Assembly (NCBI GenBank): GCA_023433985.1
Contig: JAEYTN010000160.1
Span: forward strand, 1-6,012
Reading direction: 5' to 3'
Length of the DNA: 6,012 bases
DNA from: Pseudomonadota bacterium
Lineage (GTDB): Bacteria; Pseudomonadota; Alphaproteobacteria; Rhizobiales; Devosiaceae
How positions within the stretch are numbered: position 1 is the stretch's first letter; each line of letters begins with the position of its first letter. Under the pieces are notes generated by a model. That model searched no databases and was not told the origin of the DNA. It worked only from the letters and a program-made list of their open reading frames with translations. The translations under genes were made by a program, and so were the position numbers. This document shows, piece after piece, positions 1 to 5,065 of this stretch.

Positions 1-225
1 GGCGAGGTGGCCGAAGTTGCGCCCCCCCGTATAGACCTCCGGATCCCAGTTGAAGGTCAGCTCCACCGGCGTTTCGTGCTGGCCGGGAGGAGCGAGGAAG
101 ATCAGGGTGTAGCGGCCCTTATCGTTCTCGGTGCGCCGGATTTCCTCGAGCCCGAGCCCGTCGCGGTAGAAGCGCAGGCTCTGCTCGACGTCCGTCACGC
201 GGACCATGGTGTGAAGGTATTTCAT
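1..225 (-). CDS. gloA: Lactoylglutathione lyase (glyoxalase I), N-terminal part, cut by window edge
   Basis: Glyoxalase I isomerises the hemithioacetal of methylglyoxal and glutathione to S-lactoylglutathione in the cytoplasm, the first step of methylglyoxal detoxification. The frame runs from an ATG at 225 down to base 1 and gives 75 residues with no stop, so the 3' part (roughly the last 60 residues of a normal ~135-residue enzyme) lies outside the window. The start MKYLHTMVRV matches the glyoxalase I N-terminus. His5, Glu55 (in PVELTFNW) and His73 (in NFGHLA) align with metal ligands His5, Glu56 and His74 of the E. coli enzyme; the fourth ligand, a Glu, is beyond the edge. A GAGG/AGGA Shine-Dalgarno sequence lies about 7-10 nt before the ATG. 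The gene is divergent from the cold-shock gene. Family assignment is firm. Confidence 0.95.
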   Translation of the reverse strand, partial: MKYLHTMVRVTDVEQSLRFYRDGLGLEEIRRTENDKGRYTLIFLAPPGQHETPVELTFNWDPEVYTGGRNFGHLA

Positions 226-258
226 CTTGTTTTCCTCGCCTCGATTCAGGGCCGCGGG

Positions 259-287
259 ACAGTAGAATCCGCTGCCGGAGCGGGCAA
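259..287 (-). promoter_or_regulatory. Putative sigma-70-type promoter of gloA
   Basis: Reading the minus strand, a -35-like TTGCCC (plus positions 282-287) is followed by a 17-bp spacer and a -10-like TACTGT (259-264). This would start transcription near 252 and leave a leader of roughly 27 nt before the gloA ATG. The boxes are moderate matches only (4/6 and 3/6 to the E. coli consensus), so this is a prediction. A GANTC site (265-269) lies in the spacer directly next to the -10 box. Confidence 0.35.
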
Positions 288-387
288 CCGACCCCAACTG
301 TGGCGAAAGTGCAAATGGGTTAACAAAAGCGTAAAGACTTCTTAACGTCCGCCCGTGAATCGGACATTGTGGCAATCGTGTAGCGTA

Positions 388-405
388 CCCCGTTAAGCGG
401 CGGGG
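388..405 (+). other. Small GC hairpin in the cold-shock gene leader
   Basis: CCCCG (388-392) and CGGGG (401-405) can form a five-pair, all-GC stem with an 8-nt loop. It ends 8 nt before the AAAAGG ribosome-binding site of the cold-shock gene. A stem here could modulate translation initiation or mRNA stability, but a stem this short can arise by chance in GC-rich DNA. Confidence 0.25.
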
Positions 406-426
406 CGAGTACGAAAAGGCTGAGGC

Positions 427-1047
427 ATGGGGGCCAAATTCACGTCCGACGGCGACCATCCGGGATTCGGGTCTTCCGAGACCGACCGGCAGGGGAGCGC
501 GGCTAGTGTCCACACCGGTGATGCCGGCCTGGATGTCATCGAGGTTATCGGTGCCATCAAGTGGTTCGACGTCGCCAAGGGGTTCGGCTTCATCGTGCCC
601 GACGATGGCCGGCCCGATGTGTTGCTGCACGTCACCTGCCTGAGGCGCGACGGCTACCAGACCGCCTACGAGGGGGCGCGCGTCGTCTGCGAGGCGCTGG
701 CGCGGCCCGGCGGCCTGCAGGCCTTCCGCATCCTCTCGATGGACGAGACCACGGCGAAGCACCCGGCGCAGATGCCGGCGCCGCGCACGCACGTAACCGT
801 CGAGCCGACCAGCAAGCTGGAGCGCCTCGAGGTGAAGTGGTTCAACCGCATCCGCGGCTTCGGCTTCCTTTCCGCCGGCGAGGGGACGCCCGACATCTTC
901 GTCCACATGGAAACGCTGCGCCGCTTCGGCATCACCGAACTCCGCCCCGGCCAGCACGTCCTCGTCCGCTACGGCACCGGCCCCAAGGGCCTCATGGTCG
1001 CCGAAATCCGCCCGGACGGCTGGGGCGACGCCCCGAGTTCGCACTGA
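427..1047 (+). CDS. Two-domain cold-shock (CspA-family) protein
   Basis: A 206-residue protein with two cold-shock (CSD) domains. These bind single-stranded RNA or DNA and act as RNA chaperones or transcription antiterminators in the cytoplasm. CSD1 spans about residues 39-104, with RNP1 KGFGFI (51-56) and an RNP2-like VLLHVT (65-70). CSD2 spans about 132-196, with RNP1 RGFGFL (143-148) and RNP2 IFVHME (157-162). A charged, Pro-containing linker (~105-131) joins them, and the first ~37 residues are Gly/Ser/Asp-rich and probably disordered. CSD1 lacks the RNP2 aromatic that CSD2 keeps (Phe158). Two-CSD proteins of about 200 residues are typical of alphaproteobacteria. The ATG at 427 is supported by AAAAGG (414-419), 7 nt upstream; a later start would remove only the variable N-terminus. 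The DUF192 gene follows on the same strand after 252 bp, too far to assume one operon. Induction by cold is not shown by the sequence. Confidence 0.93.
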   Translation: MGAKFTSDGDHPGFGSSETDRQGSAASVHTGDAGLDVIEVIGAIKWFDVAKGFGFIVPDDGRPDVLLHVTCLRRDGYQTAYEGARVVCEALARPGGLQAFRILSMDETTAKHPAQMPAPRTHVTVEPTSKLERLEVKWFNRIRGFGFLSAGEGTPDIFVHMETLRRFGITELRPGQHVLVRYGTGPKGLMVAEIRPDGWGDAPSSH

Positions 1048-1058
1048 CGGCTGGCGGG

Positions 1059-1202
1059 CCCCCTCTCCTCAGCTTCGCTAGGTCGCATCCGCGACCAGGC
1101 TCCGCAATCCTCCCCGCCTAGGGGGAGGAGGCGGGGTGGCTATGTGTCTGTTTCAGAGTTCCTGGGCGCTGCTTCCTGATTTGCGGAACCGAGGAGAGGG
1201 GG
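1059..1202. repeat. Composite palindromic (REP-like) intergenic element
   Basis: The gap between the cold-shock and DUF192 genes is full of inverted repeats and has no credible gene. The outer arms are a perfect 12-nt inverted pair, CCCCCTCTCCTC (1059-1070) and GAGGAGAGGGGG (1191-1202). Inside are a six-pair hairpin GGTCGC-ATCC-GCGACC (1081-1096) and two mutually exclusive hairpins: TCCTCCCC (1108-1115) with GGGGAGGA (1122-1129), or CCCCGCCT (1112-1119) with AGGCGGGG (1129-1136). TCCGCAA (1101-1107) also recurs inverted as TTGCGGA (1181-1187). The arrangement resembles dispersed palindromic intergenic repeats of alphaproteobacterial genomes. It could also act as a transcription terminator or 3' mRNA stabiliser for the cold-shock gene, although no T-run follows the stems. 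Family membership cannot be shown from one copy. Confidence 0.55.
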
Positions 1203-1207
1203 CGGCG

Positions 1208-1229
1208 CCACCGTCGCCACCGTCGCCAC
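1208..1229. repeat. Short tandem repeat, 9-bp unit CCACCGTCG
   Basis: Two exact copies of CCACCGTCG (1208-1216 and 1217-1225) are followed by a partial copy CCAC (1226-1229), just after the palindromic element and about 70 bp before the DUF192 start. It has the form of a small slippage repeat. No function is evident. Confidence 0.6.
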
Positions 1230-1299
1230 AACGTGCATTCCACACGACGCCCACGCGCGCTAGTCTCCCCGCACCCACACACCAGCCCACGACCCCATC

Positions 1300-1749
1300 A
1301 TGCACTTCCCGCGCACCCTCATCGCCTCGCTGGCGGCCTTCCTGCTGCTGAGCTTCGCCTCCTTCGCCGACGATGGCCGGCTCACCATCAAGACCGCGGC
1401 CGGCGATCACCACTTCAACGTCGAGGTCGTGGATACACCGGAGAGCCGGGCGCAGGGGCTCATGTTCCGCACCTCCCTCGCGCCCGATGCGGGCATGCTG
1501 TTCGACTTCAAGGAACTGCGGCCCGTCGCCTTCTGGATGCGCAACACGCTGATCCCGCTCGACATGATCTTCATCCGCGAGGACGGCAGCATCGCCAACG
1601 TGCACGTCAACGCCAAGCCGCTCGATCCCACCTCGATCCCGTCCGACGGGCCGGTGGAGTTCGTGCTGGAGATCGCCGGCGGCCGCTCGGTCGAGCTCGG
1701 CATCAAGGCCGGCGACATCGTGGTCCACGACCGGATCGGCCAGGATTGA
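1300..1749 (+). CDS. Exported DUF192 family protein
   Basis: A 149-residue protein with an N-terminal signal peptide: basic Arg5, a hydrophobic stretch at about 6-20, and a likely signal peptidase I cut after Ala23 (SFA|DD). The mature ~126 residues are a complete DUF192 domain (COG1430) with its signature segments: GLMFR (53-57), MLFDF (66-70), FWMRNTLIPLDMIFI (78-92), PLDP (107-110), and a C-terminal GI-x-x-GD (134-139). The role of DUF192 proteins is not established, so only a small periplasmic location is inferred. The ATG at 1300 has no strong Shine-Dalgarno sequence, but the signal peptide begins there. Colocation with a two-domain cold-shock gene is, to my knowledge, common in Hyphomicrobiales. 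The gene converges on the hemolysin III gene with a 10-bp gap. Confidence 0.93.
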   Translation: MHFPRTLIASLAAFLLLSFASFADDGRLTIKTAAGDHHFNVEVVDTPESRAQGLMFRTSLAPDAGMLFDFKELRPVAFWMRNTLIPLDMIFIREDGSIANVHVNAKPLDPTSIPSDGPVEFVLEIAGGRSVELGIKAGDIVVHDRIGQD

Positions 1750-1750
1750 G

Positions 1751-1770
1751 GCCGGCCTGCTAGAGCCGGC
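1751..1770. terminator. Possible shared terminator hairpin between convergent genes
   Basis: GCCGGC (1751-1756), an 8-nt loop, and GCCGGC (1765-1770) form a six-pair GC stem just after the DUF192 stop. The hairpin includes the stop codon of the oppositely oriented hemolysin III gene (1760-1762). Position and symmetry fit a bidirectional terminator, but no T-run follows on either strand. GCCGGC is itself palindromic and common in GC-rich DNA. Confidence 0.35.
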
Positions 1771-2446
1771 TCAGCACCATGCAATCGAGCACCGCCACGA
1801 GGTGGAGGCTCGCGCCCGCCACCACGAAGGCGTGCCAAAGCGCGTTGTGGAAGCGGAGCTTTTCCCACAGGTGGAAGATCACGCCGCTGGAGTATGCGAC
1901 GCCGCCCGCCACCAGCAGCCACAGCGAGACCGGCGGCAGGTGGGCCGCCAGCCCCTGGAACATCAGCACGCCGCTCCAGCCGATGCCGAGATAGAGCACC
2001 AGCGCGCCGCGGCCGAAGCGCTGGGGGATCAGCAGCTTCAGCAGCATGCCGGTGAGCGCCGCGCCCCAGATCAGCACGCCCAGCGCGATGTTGAACGTCG
2101 TTGCGCCCAGCAGCACCAGGAACGGCGTGTAGGTGCCGGCGATGAACAGGAAGATCGCCGCCTGGTCGAGCCGCGCCAGCGTCCGCTTGGCGCGTGACTC
2201 GATGGGGCAGAGGTTGAAGGCCAGCGAGATGCCGAGCACCGCGAGCAGCGAGCCGACATAGAGCACCAGCGCCGGCAGCTCCGCGGGCGCCGTCTCGTAG
2301 GCGGCGAAGGCGAGCAGCACCGCGCCCAGCGCCACCGCGACCAGGATGCCCACCGCATGCACGATGCCGTCGGCGATCAGCTCGGGCATCGTGAAGGGGC
2401 GGCCACGGGTCCACCAGCTGCGCGGGATGACGGCGTCGGTCTGCAC
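1760..2446 (-). CDS. Hemolysin III family (PAQR superfamily) integral membrane protein
   Basis: A 228-residue protein with seven hydrophobic segments, the normal size and topology of bacterial HlyIII/YqfA (PF03006), the prokaryotic branch of the progestin/adipoQ receptor superfamily. It is predicted in the inner membrane; the molecular activity of bacterial members is poorly defined and the 'hemolysin' label should not be taken literally. Family marks are an N-terminal E-L-I-A-D-G-I-V-H (22-30), RLDQAAIFLFIAGTYTPF (92-109), and C-terminal HNALWHAFVVAG (200-211) with His215 ten residues after His205. Two positions that are His in the classic family are Asn here (Asn78, Asn201), and the usual LDH is LDQ (Gln95). 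The start is GTG at 2446, supported by GGAG (plus positions 2456-2459) at 9-nt spacing; the ATG at residue 20 has no such site and would remove N-terminal residues. It is divergent from the ArsR-type gene. Confidence 0.9.
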   Translation of the reverse strand: MQTDAVIPRSWWTRGRPFTMPELIADGIVHAVGILVAVALGAVLLAFAAYETAPAELPALVLYVGSLLAVLGISLAFNLCPIESRAKRTLARLDQAAIFLFIAGTYTPFLVLLGATTFNIALGVLIWGAALTGMLLKLLIPQRFGRGALVLYLGIGWSGVLMFQGLAAHLPPVSLWLLVAGGVAYSSGVIFHLWEKLRFHNALWHAFVVAGASLHLVAVLDCMVLSRL

Positions 2447-2471
2447 GGCGGAGGGCTCCGGAGAAAATAAG

Positions 2472-2506
2472 CTGTGACAATCCCGTCATCCGGCCGTCAC
2501 AGTCAA
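2472..2506 (-). promoter_or_regulatory. Possible hemolysin III promoter overlapped by an inverted repeat
   Basis: On the minus strand TTGACT (plus 2501-2506) is followed by an 18-bp spacer and GATTGT (2477-2482), a plausible but weak -35/-10 pair with a start near 2470. The same DNA carries a 7-bp inverted pair, CTGTGAC (2472-2478) and GTCACAG (2496-2502), whose arms lie over the two boxes, and a direct repeat CCGTCA (2483-2488 and 2494-2499) at an 11-bp period. This could be a regulator-binding site. No known regulator is indicated. Confidence 0.3.
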
Positions 2507-2526
2507 CCCAATCGCGCCGCCCCCGC

Positions 2527-2550
2527 TTGACACGTAACGGACTTGTTACG
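2527..2550 (+). promoter_or_regulatory. Promoter -35 box and inverted-repeat operator of the ArsR-type gene
   Basis: A perfect TTGACA (2527-2532) is followed immediately by CGTAAC (2533-2538), a 6-bp spacer, and GTTACG (2545-2550). The inverted repeat fills the space where the -10 spacer of the TTGACA promoter would be, the usual place for autorepression by an ArsR/SmtB-fold dimer. No clear -10 box is seen at 17-18 bp. The start codon at 2582 follows 31 bp after the repeat. Binding by the adjacent repressor is inferred from position and symmetry. Confidence 0.5.
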
Positions 2551-2581
2551 ACCGTCGCCGCTTGGGAATGCGGGCGTCGCA

Positions 2582-3037
2582 ATGAGTCTCGTCGATCTTT
2601 TCTCGGCCCTGGCCGACCCCACCCGCTGCCGGGTGGTCGAAATGCTGCATGAGCGGTCGCGGCCGGTGCACGAACTGGCGGCAGCGTTCGATATTTCGCG
2701 CCCGGCGATCAGCCGGCACCTCAAGGTGCTGAAGGATGCAGGGCTGGTGACCGAGGAGAAGGCGGGCCGCGAGAACGTCTATTCGCTGCGGCACGGCAAG
2801 CTCAAGCCGATGCAGGAGTGGCTGGAAAAGCAGCGCACGCCGAAGGCGGCCAGCAAGAAGGCTCCGGTGAAGCGGGTGGCGAAAGCCAGGCCCAAGGCCG
2901 AGCTCGTCGTGGCTGCTGCACCGCCTCCGCCGACGCCCGCGCCGGAAGCGCCCGCGCCCAGGCGCGCGCCGCGCCCGGCAGTGGTCGCGCCACCCGCCGC
3001 CGCACCCGCTCCGCAGCTGTCGTTCTTCGACCTCTAG
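2582..3037 (+). CDS. ArsR/SdpR-type winged-helix repressor with long Ala/Pro-rich C-terminal tail
   Basis: A 151-residue protein. Residues ~3-82 are a winged helix of the ArsR superfamily: ALADPTRCRVVEML (9-22), helix-turn-helix with recognition segment SRPAISRHLKVLKDAGLV (39-56), and the wing up to YSL (67-69). The sequence is closest in style to SdpR-like autorepressors rather than metal sensors; there is no Cys-x-Cys metal motif, only a single Cys16. Residues ~85-144 are a Lys/Arg then Ala/Pro-rich, probably disordered tail, and the protein ends QLSFFDL. The tail is unusual, since most family members stop near 100-115 residues. The ATG at 2582 is chosen because family similarity starts there; an in-frame TTG at 2543 would add 13 unrelated residues and lies inside the presumed operator. 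No strong ribosome-binding site is visible. It is divergent from the hemolysin III gene and convergent with the ElyC-like gene, overlapping it by 4 bp. The ligand and targets are unknown. Confidence 0.9.
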   Translation: MSLVDLFSALADPTRCRVVEMLHERSRPVHELAAAFDISRPAISRHLKVLKDAGLVTEEKAGRENVYSLRHGKLKPMQEWLEKQRTPKAASKKAPVKRVAKARPKAELVVAAAPPPPTPAPEAPAPRRAPRPAVVAPPAAAPAPQLSFFDL

Positions 3038-3831
3038 GGGCGTGGCCCCGGCAGGATCTCGTCGATCCGGCCGGTAAGGTAATAGCCGGCCAGCCCCAGC
3101 CATTCGCGCAGCACGATGTTGGTGATCGCAAGGTTCTCGGCCGCCTGCGCCAGCTTCAGCCCCACGCCTTCGTTGCCGGCCGCCAGGTAGTCGGCTGGCC
3201 ACGGAACCACGTCGAACCGGGCGCGCCGGAACAGCCCTACCGAGCGCGGCATGTGGAAGGCCGAGGTCACCAGCAGCCACGTCTCGCCGGCCTTTGGCTG
3301 CGCCACTGCCTTGGCGTTCACTGCATTCTCTTCGGTGTTGCGCGACTGGTCCTCGAGCACCAGCCGCTCGCGGGCAATGCCGAAATCGAGGAAGAAACGC
3401 GCGCCCGCCTCCGCTTCCGAATCCTCGGCGACCGCGAGTGCCGAGCCGGCGCCGGCAATCAGTATGCGCGCCTCGGGATGGCGCAGCGCCAGCCGCAGCG
3501 CCTCGACGAAGCGATCGCCCGAGCGGTTCAGCTCCCAGCTCGACCGCGCCGTGTTCACCTCGGTATCCATGCCGCCGCCGAGCACCACGATGCCGTCGAT
3601 CCGCGCCGGCTCGGCGGGCCGCACGAACTGCGCTTCCAGCGGCTTCGCCAGCAGGTAGGCGAAGGTGGTGAAGCAGAACAGCCCGATCAGCAGCGTCGCC
3701 ACCACCAGGGCGGTCGCCGCGAGCTTCCGCCGCCCCAGCCAGAGCAGCAGCAACGCCGCGAGCATCAGCAGCACGATCATCGAAGCGGGAGAAACGAGCA
3801 TCCAGAGGATGCGGGTGAAGTAGGGAAACAT
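3034..3831 (-). CDS. ElyC/YdcF-type DUF218 inner-membrane protein
   Basis: A 265-residue protein with two N-terminal membrane helices (about 16-32 and 38-56) followed by a DUF218 domain (about 78-247), presumably periplasmic. This is the layout of E. coli ElyC, an envelope-biogenesis factor linked to peptidoglycan and lipid-carrier metabolism, and related to SanA and YdcF. Domain marks are IVVLGGGMD (81-89), RFVEALRLALRHPEARILIAG (107-127), DSEAEAGARF (137-146), the S-x-NTEENA segment (163-170), LLVTSAFHMPRS (186-197) and VVPWPADY (208-215). Its role here is inferred from the family; no enzyme activity is established. The ATG at 3831 is preferred over an upstream GTG at 3870 because GGAGGT (plus 3841-3846) sits at 9-nt spacing and the first 13 extra residues are not family-like. 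tRNA-Arg lies 64 bp upstream on the same strand, so read-through from the tRNA promoter may contribute to expression. Its stop overlaps the ArsR-type stop. Confidence 0.9.
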   Translation of the reverse strand: MFPYFTRILWMLVSPASMIVLLMLAALLLLWLGRRKLAATALVVATLLIGLFCFTTFAYLLAKPLEAQFVRPAEPARIDGIVVLGGGMDTEVNTARSSWELNRSGDRFVEALRLALRHPEARILIAGAGSALAVAEDSEAEAGARFFLDFGIARERLVLEDQSRNTEENAVNAKAVAQPKAGETWLLVTSAFHMPRSVGLFRRARFDVVPWPADYLAAGNEGVGLKLAQAAENLAITNIVLREWLGLAGYYLTGRIDEILPGPRP

Positions 3832-3840
3832 CCGCGCACC

Positions 3841-3846
3841 ACCTCC
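3841..3846 (-). promoter_or_regulatory. Ribosome-binding site that fixes the DUF218 gene start
   Basis: On the minus strand a perfect GGAGGT is followed by 9 nt and the ATG at 3831. It decides between this start and an in-frame upstream GTG at 3870, which would place the site inside the coding sequence. Confidence 0.75.
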
Positions 3847-3895
3847 GGCAACGCCCACCGACCGTGGCACGTCGCAGCCGTTCGATCCGAAAAAC

Positions 3896-3971
3896 TGGCG
3901 ACCTCGGGAGGATTCGAACCTCCGACCAACAGCTTAGAAGGCTGCTGCTCTATCCCCTGAGCTACGAGGCC
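3896..3971 (-). tRNA. tRNA-Arg, anticodon UCU
   Basis: A complete 76-nt cloverleaf with encoded CCA (plus positions 3896-3898). On the minus strand the acceptor stem GGCCTCG pairs with CGAGGTC (one G-U), and the discriminator is G. The D-arm is GCTC/GAGC. The anticodon stem is GCAGC/GCTGT (one G-U) around loop CTTCTAA. The anticodon TCT is at plus positions 3936-3938. The variable loop has 5 nt, and the T-arm is GGAGG-TTCGAAT-CCTCC. It carries arginine to AGA (and AGG by wobble), both rare codons in a genome this GC-rich. It lies between the LacI-type gene and the DUF218 gene, all on the minus strand. No integrase or direct repeat suggests use as an attachment site. Confidence 0.97.
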
Positions 3972-3979
3972 GTGGCCGG

Positions 3980-4008
3980 GGTGTAGCGCAACCGGCGACG
4001 GTTGTCAG
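3980..4008 (-). promoter_or_regulatory. Promoter of tRNA-Arg
   Basis: On the minus strand CTGACA (plus 4003-4008) is followed by a 17-bp spacer and TACACC (3980-3985), which ends 8 nt before the first base of the mature tRNA. Spacing and position fit a sigma-70-type tRNA promoter with a very short 5' leader. The spacer itself holds a hairpin-forming repeat, CAACCG-N4-CGGTTG (3989-4004), which could also be the 3' hairpin of the upstream LacI-type transcript, though no T-run follows. Confidence 0.55.
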
Positions 4009-4033
4009 TCCTTGCGATGGGCTGGGCAGGGCG

Positions 4034-5065
4034 TCAGCCGATCCGCGCCGTGCTCTCCCGCACCACCAGCTCGGCGCGCAGGGTCACGTGCACCGGATCG
4101 AGGCTCGAGACCTGTCCCTCGATGATATCGATGAGCGTGCGGGTGGACATGCGGCCGATGTCTTCGCGCGGCTGCCGCATGGTGGTCAGCGGCGGCGCAA
4201 AATAGGCTGCCACGGCAATATCGTCGAAGCCGATCACCGAGATGTCGCGCGGGCTTTCGATCCCCGCGTGGCGCAGGCGGTGGATGAGGCCGATCGCCAT
4301 CTCGTCGTTGGCGCAGAACACCGCGGTGGGAAGCTCGGCGCAGGAGAGCAGGGCCTCTGCCGCGGCCGTGCCCGAACCCATGTTGTAGTCGCCCTGCACC
4401 AGCCAGTCGTTGCGCACCGGCAGTCCGGCCTCTTGCATGCCCTGGTGGAAGCCGGCGAACCGCTCGTTGGTCTTCCGGTTGCGCGAAGGGCCGATGACGT
4501 GGCCGATCTTCCTGTGCCCCAGCTCGATCAGGTACTCCACCGCGCGCATCGCCGCGGCACGGTTGTCGATCAGCACCGAGTTGAACTGCGGATCGGGAAT
4601 TTCGTCGTAGGCGGCGACCAGCGGGGGCAGGGTGGCGCCGGTGTCGGCCATCTCGTAGAGGCCGAACGTGTCCAGCGACCCGTCGAACAGCAGCAAGCCG
4701 TCGGCGCGGTTCGAGAGCAGATAGTCCGAAAGCCACCGGTTGGGATCGTCGCCGATGCGGGTGGCGCACAGCACCGAATAGCCGCGCGAGGAGGCCTCGC
4801 GGATCACCGCGTCGAGTACCGTCGAATAGTAGGGGTTACCGATGTTCGGCGCGGCCATCAGAATCGTCCGCGCGGCCTTCAGGCGGAGCGAGCGGGCAGC
4901 CTGGTTGATCGTGTAGCCGGTATCGCGCACCGCTGCGGTGACGCGCTCGCGGGTGGATTCCGACACGCGCTCGGGGCTCGACAGCACCCGGCTCACGGTC
5001 GCTGCGGAGACATTGGCATGGCGCGCAACGTCTTGAATAGTCGGTGTTTTCCGGGTGACGCTCAT
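4034..5065 (-). CDS. LacI-family sugar-responsive transcriptional repressor
   Basis: A 343-residue protein of normal LacI/GalR length. The helix-turn-helix is at about 9-30 (TIQDVARHANVSAATVSRVL), followed by a hinge helix NQAARSLRLKA (54-64) whose Leu60 is the minor-groove-inserting leucine. The periplasmic-binding-protein-like effector domain spans about 67-338. Usual sugar-pocket positions are present: the PNIGNPYYS segment (73-81), Asp168-Asn169, Arg202, Asn253-Asp254 and Asp281. The ATG at 5065 is chosen because family similarity begins there; an in-frame TTG at 5131 would add 22 unrelated residues. The ribosome-binding site is weak (AGGGAG about 12 nt upstream). It is divergent from an ABC sugar-binding protein gene, and two LacI-type palindromes lie between them. 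It therefore very likely represses that transporter and perhaps itself; the effector is probably the imported sugar or a derivative. The exact sugar cannot be read from the sequence. Confidence 0.94.
   Translation of the reverse strand: MSVTRKTPTIQDVARHANVSAATVSRVLSSPERVSESTRERVTAAVRDTGYTINQAARSLRLKAARTILMAAPNIGNPYYSTVLDAVIREASSRGYSVLCATRIGDDPNRWLSDYLLSNRADGLLLFDGSLDTFGLYEMADTGATLPPLVAAYDEIPDPQFNSVLIDNRAAAMRAVEYLIELGHRKIGHVIGPSRNRKTNERFAGFHQGMQEAGLPVRNDWLVQGDYNMGSGTAAAEALLSCAELPTAVFCANDEMAIGLIHRLRHAGIESPRDISVIGFDDIAVAAYFAPPLTTMRQPREDIGRMSTRTLIDIIEGQVSSLDPVHVTLRAELVVRESTARIG

Noticed and set aside
2543..2581. TTG start giving the ArsR-type protein 13 extra N-terminal residues
   Set aside because: The TTG lies inside the inverted-repeat operator, has no ribosome-binding site, and the extra residues do not resemble the family.
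1407..2582. A 391-codon minus-strand open frame spanning the DUF192 gene and the hemolysin III gene
   Set aside because: Its translation is Arg/Ala/Gly-rich without a family signature, it is antisense to DUF192 and in a different frame from the hemolysin III gene, and both of those genes have clear family motifs. GC-rich codon bias explains the lack of stops.
3832..3870. GTG start for the DUF218 protein
   Set aside because: The perfect GGAGGT would be internal, and the first 13 residues would not fit the family's membrane-anchored N-terminus.
2818..3960. A 380-codon plus-strand open frame across the ArsR-type tail, the DUF218 gene and into the tRNA
   Set aside because: It runs through a tRNA gene and is antisense to a well-supported DUF218 gene; the composition is that of a non-coding GC-rich frame.
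3896..3971. tRNA gene as an integration site for a mobile element
   Set aside because: No integrase, no repeated tRNA 3' fragment nearby, and ordinary chromosomal genes on both sides.
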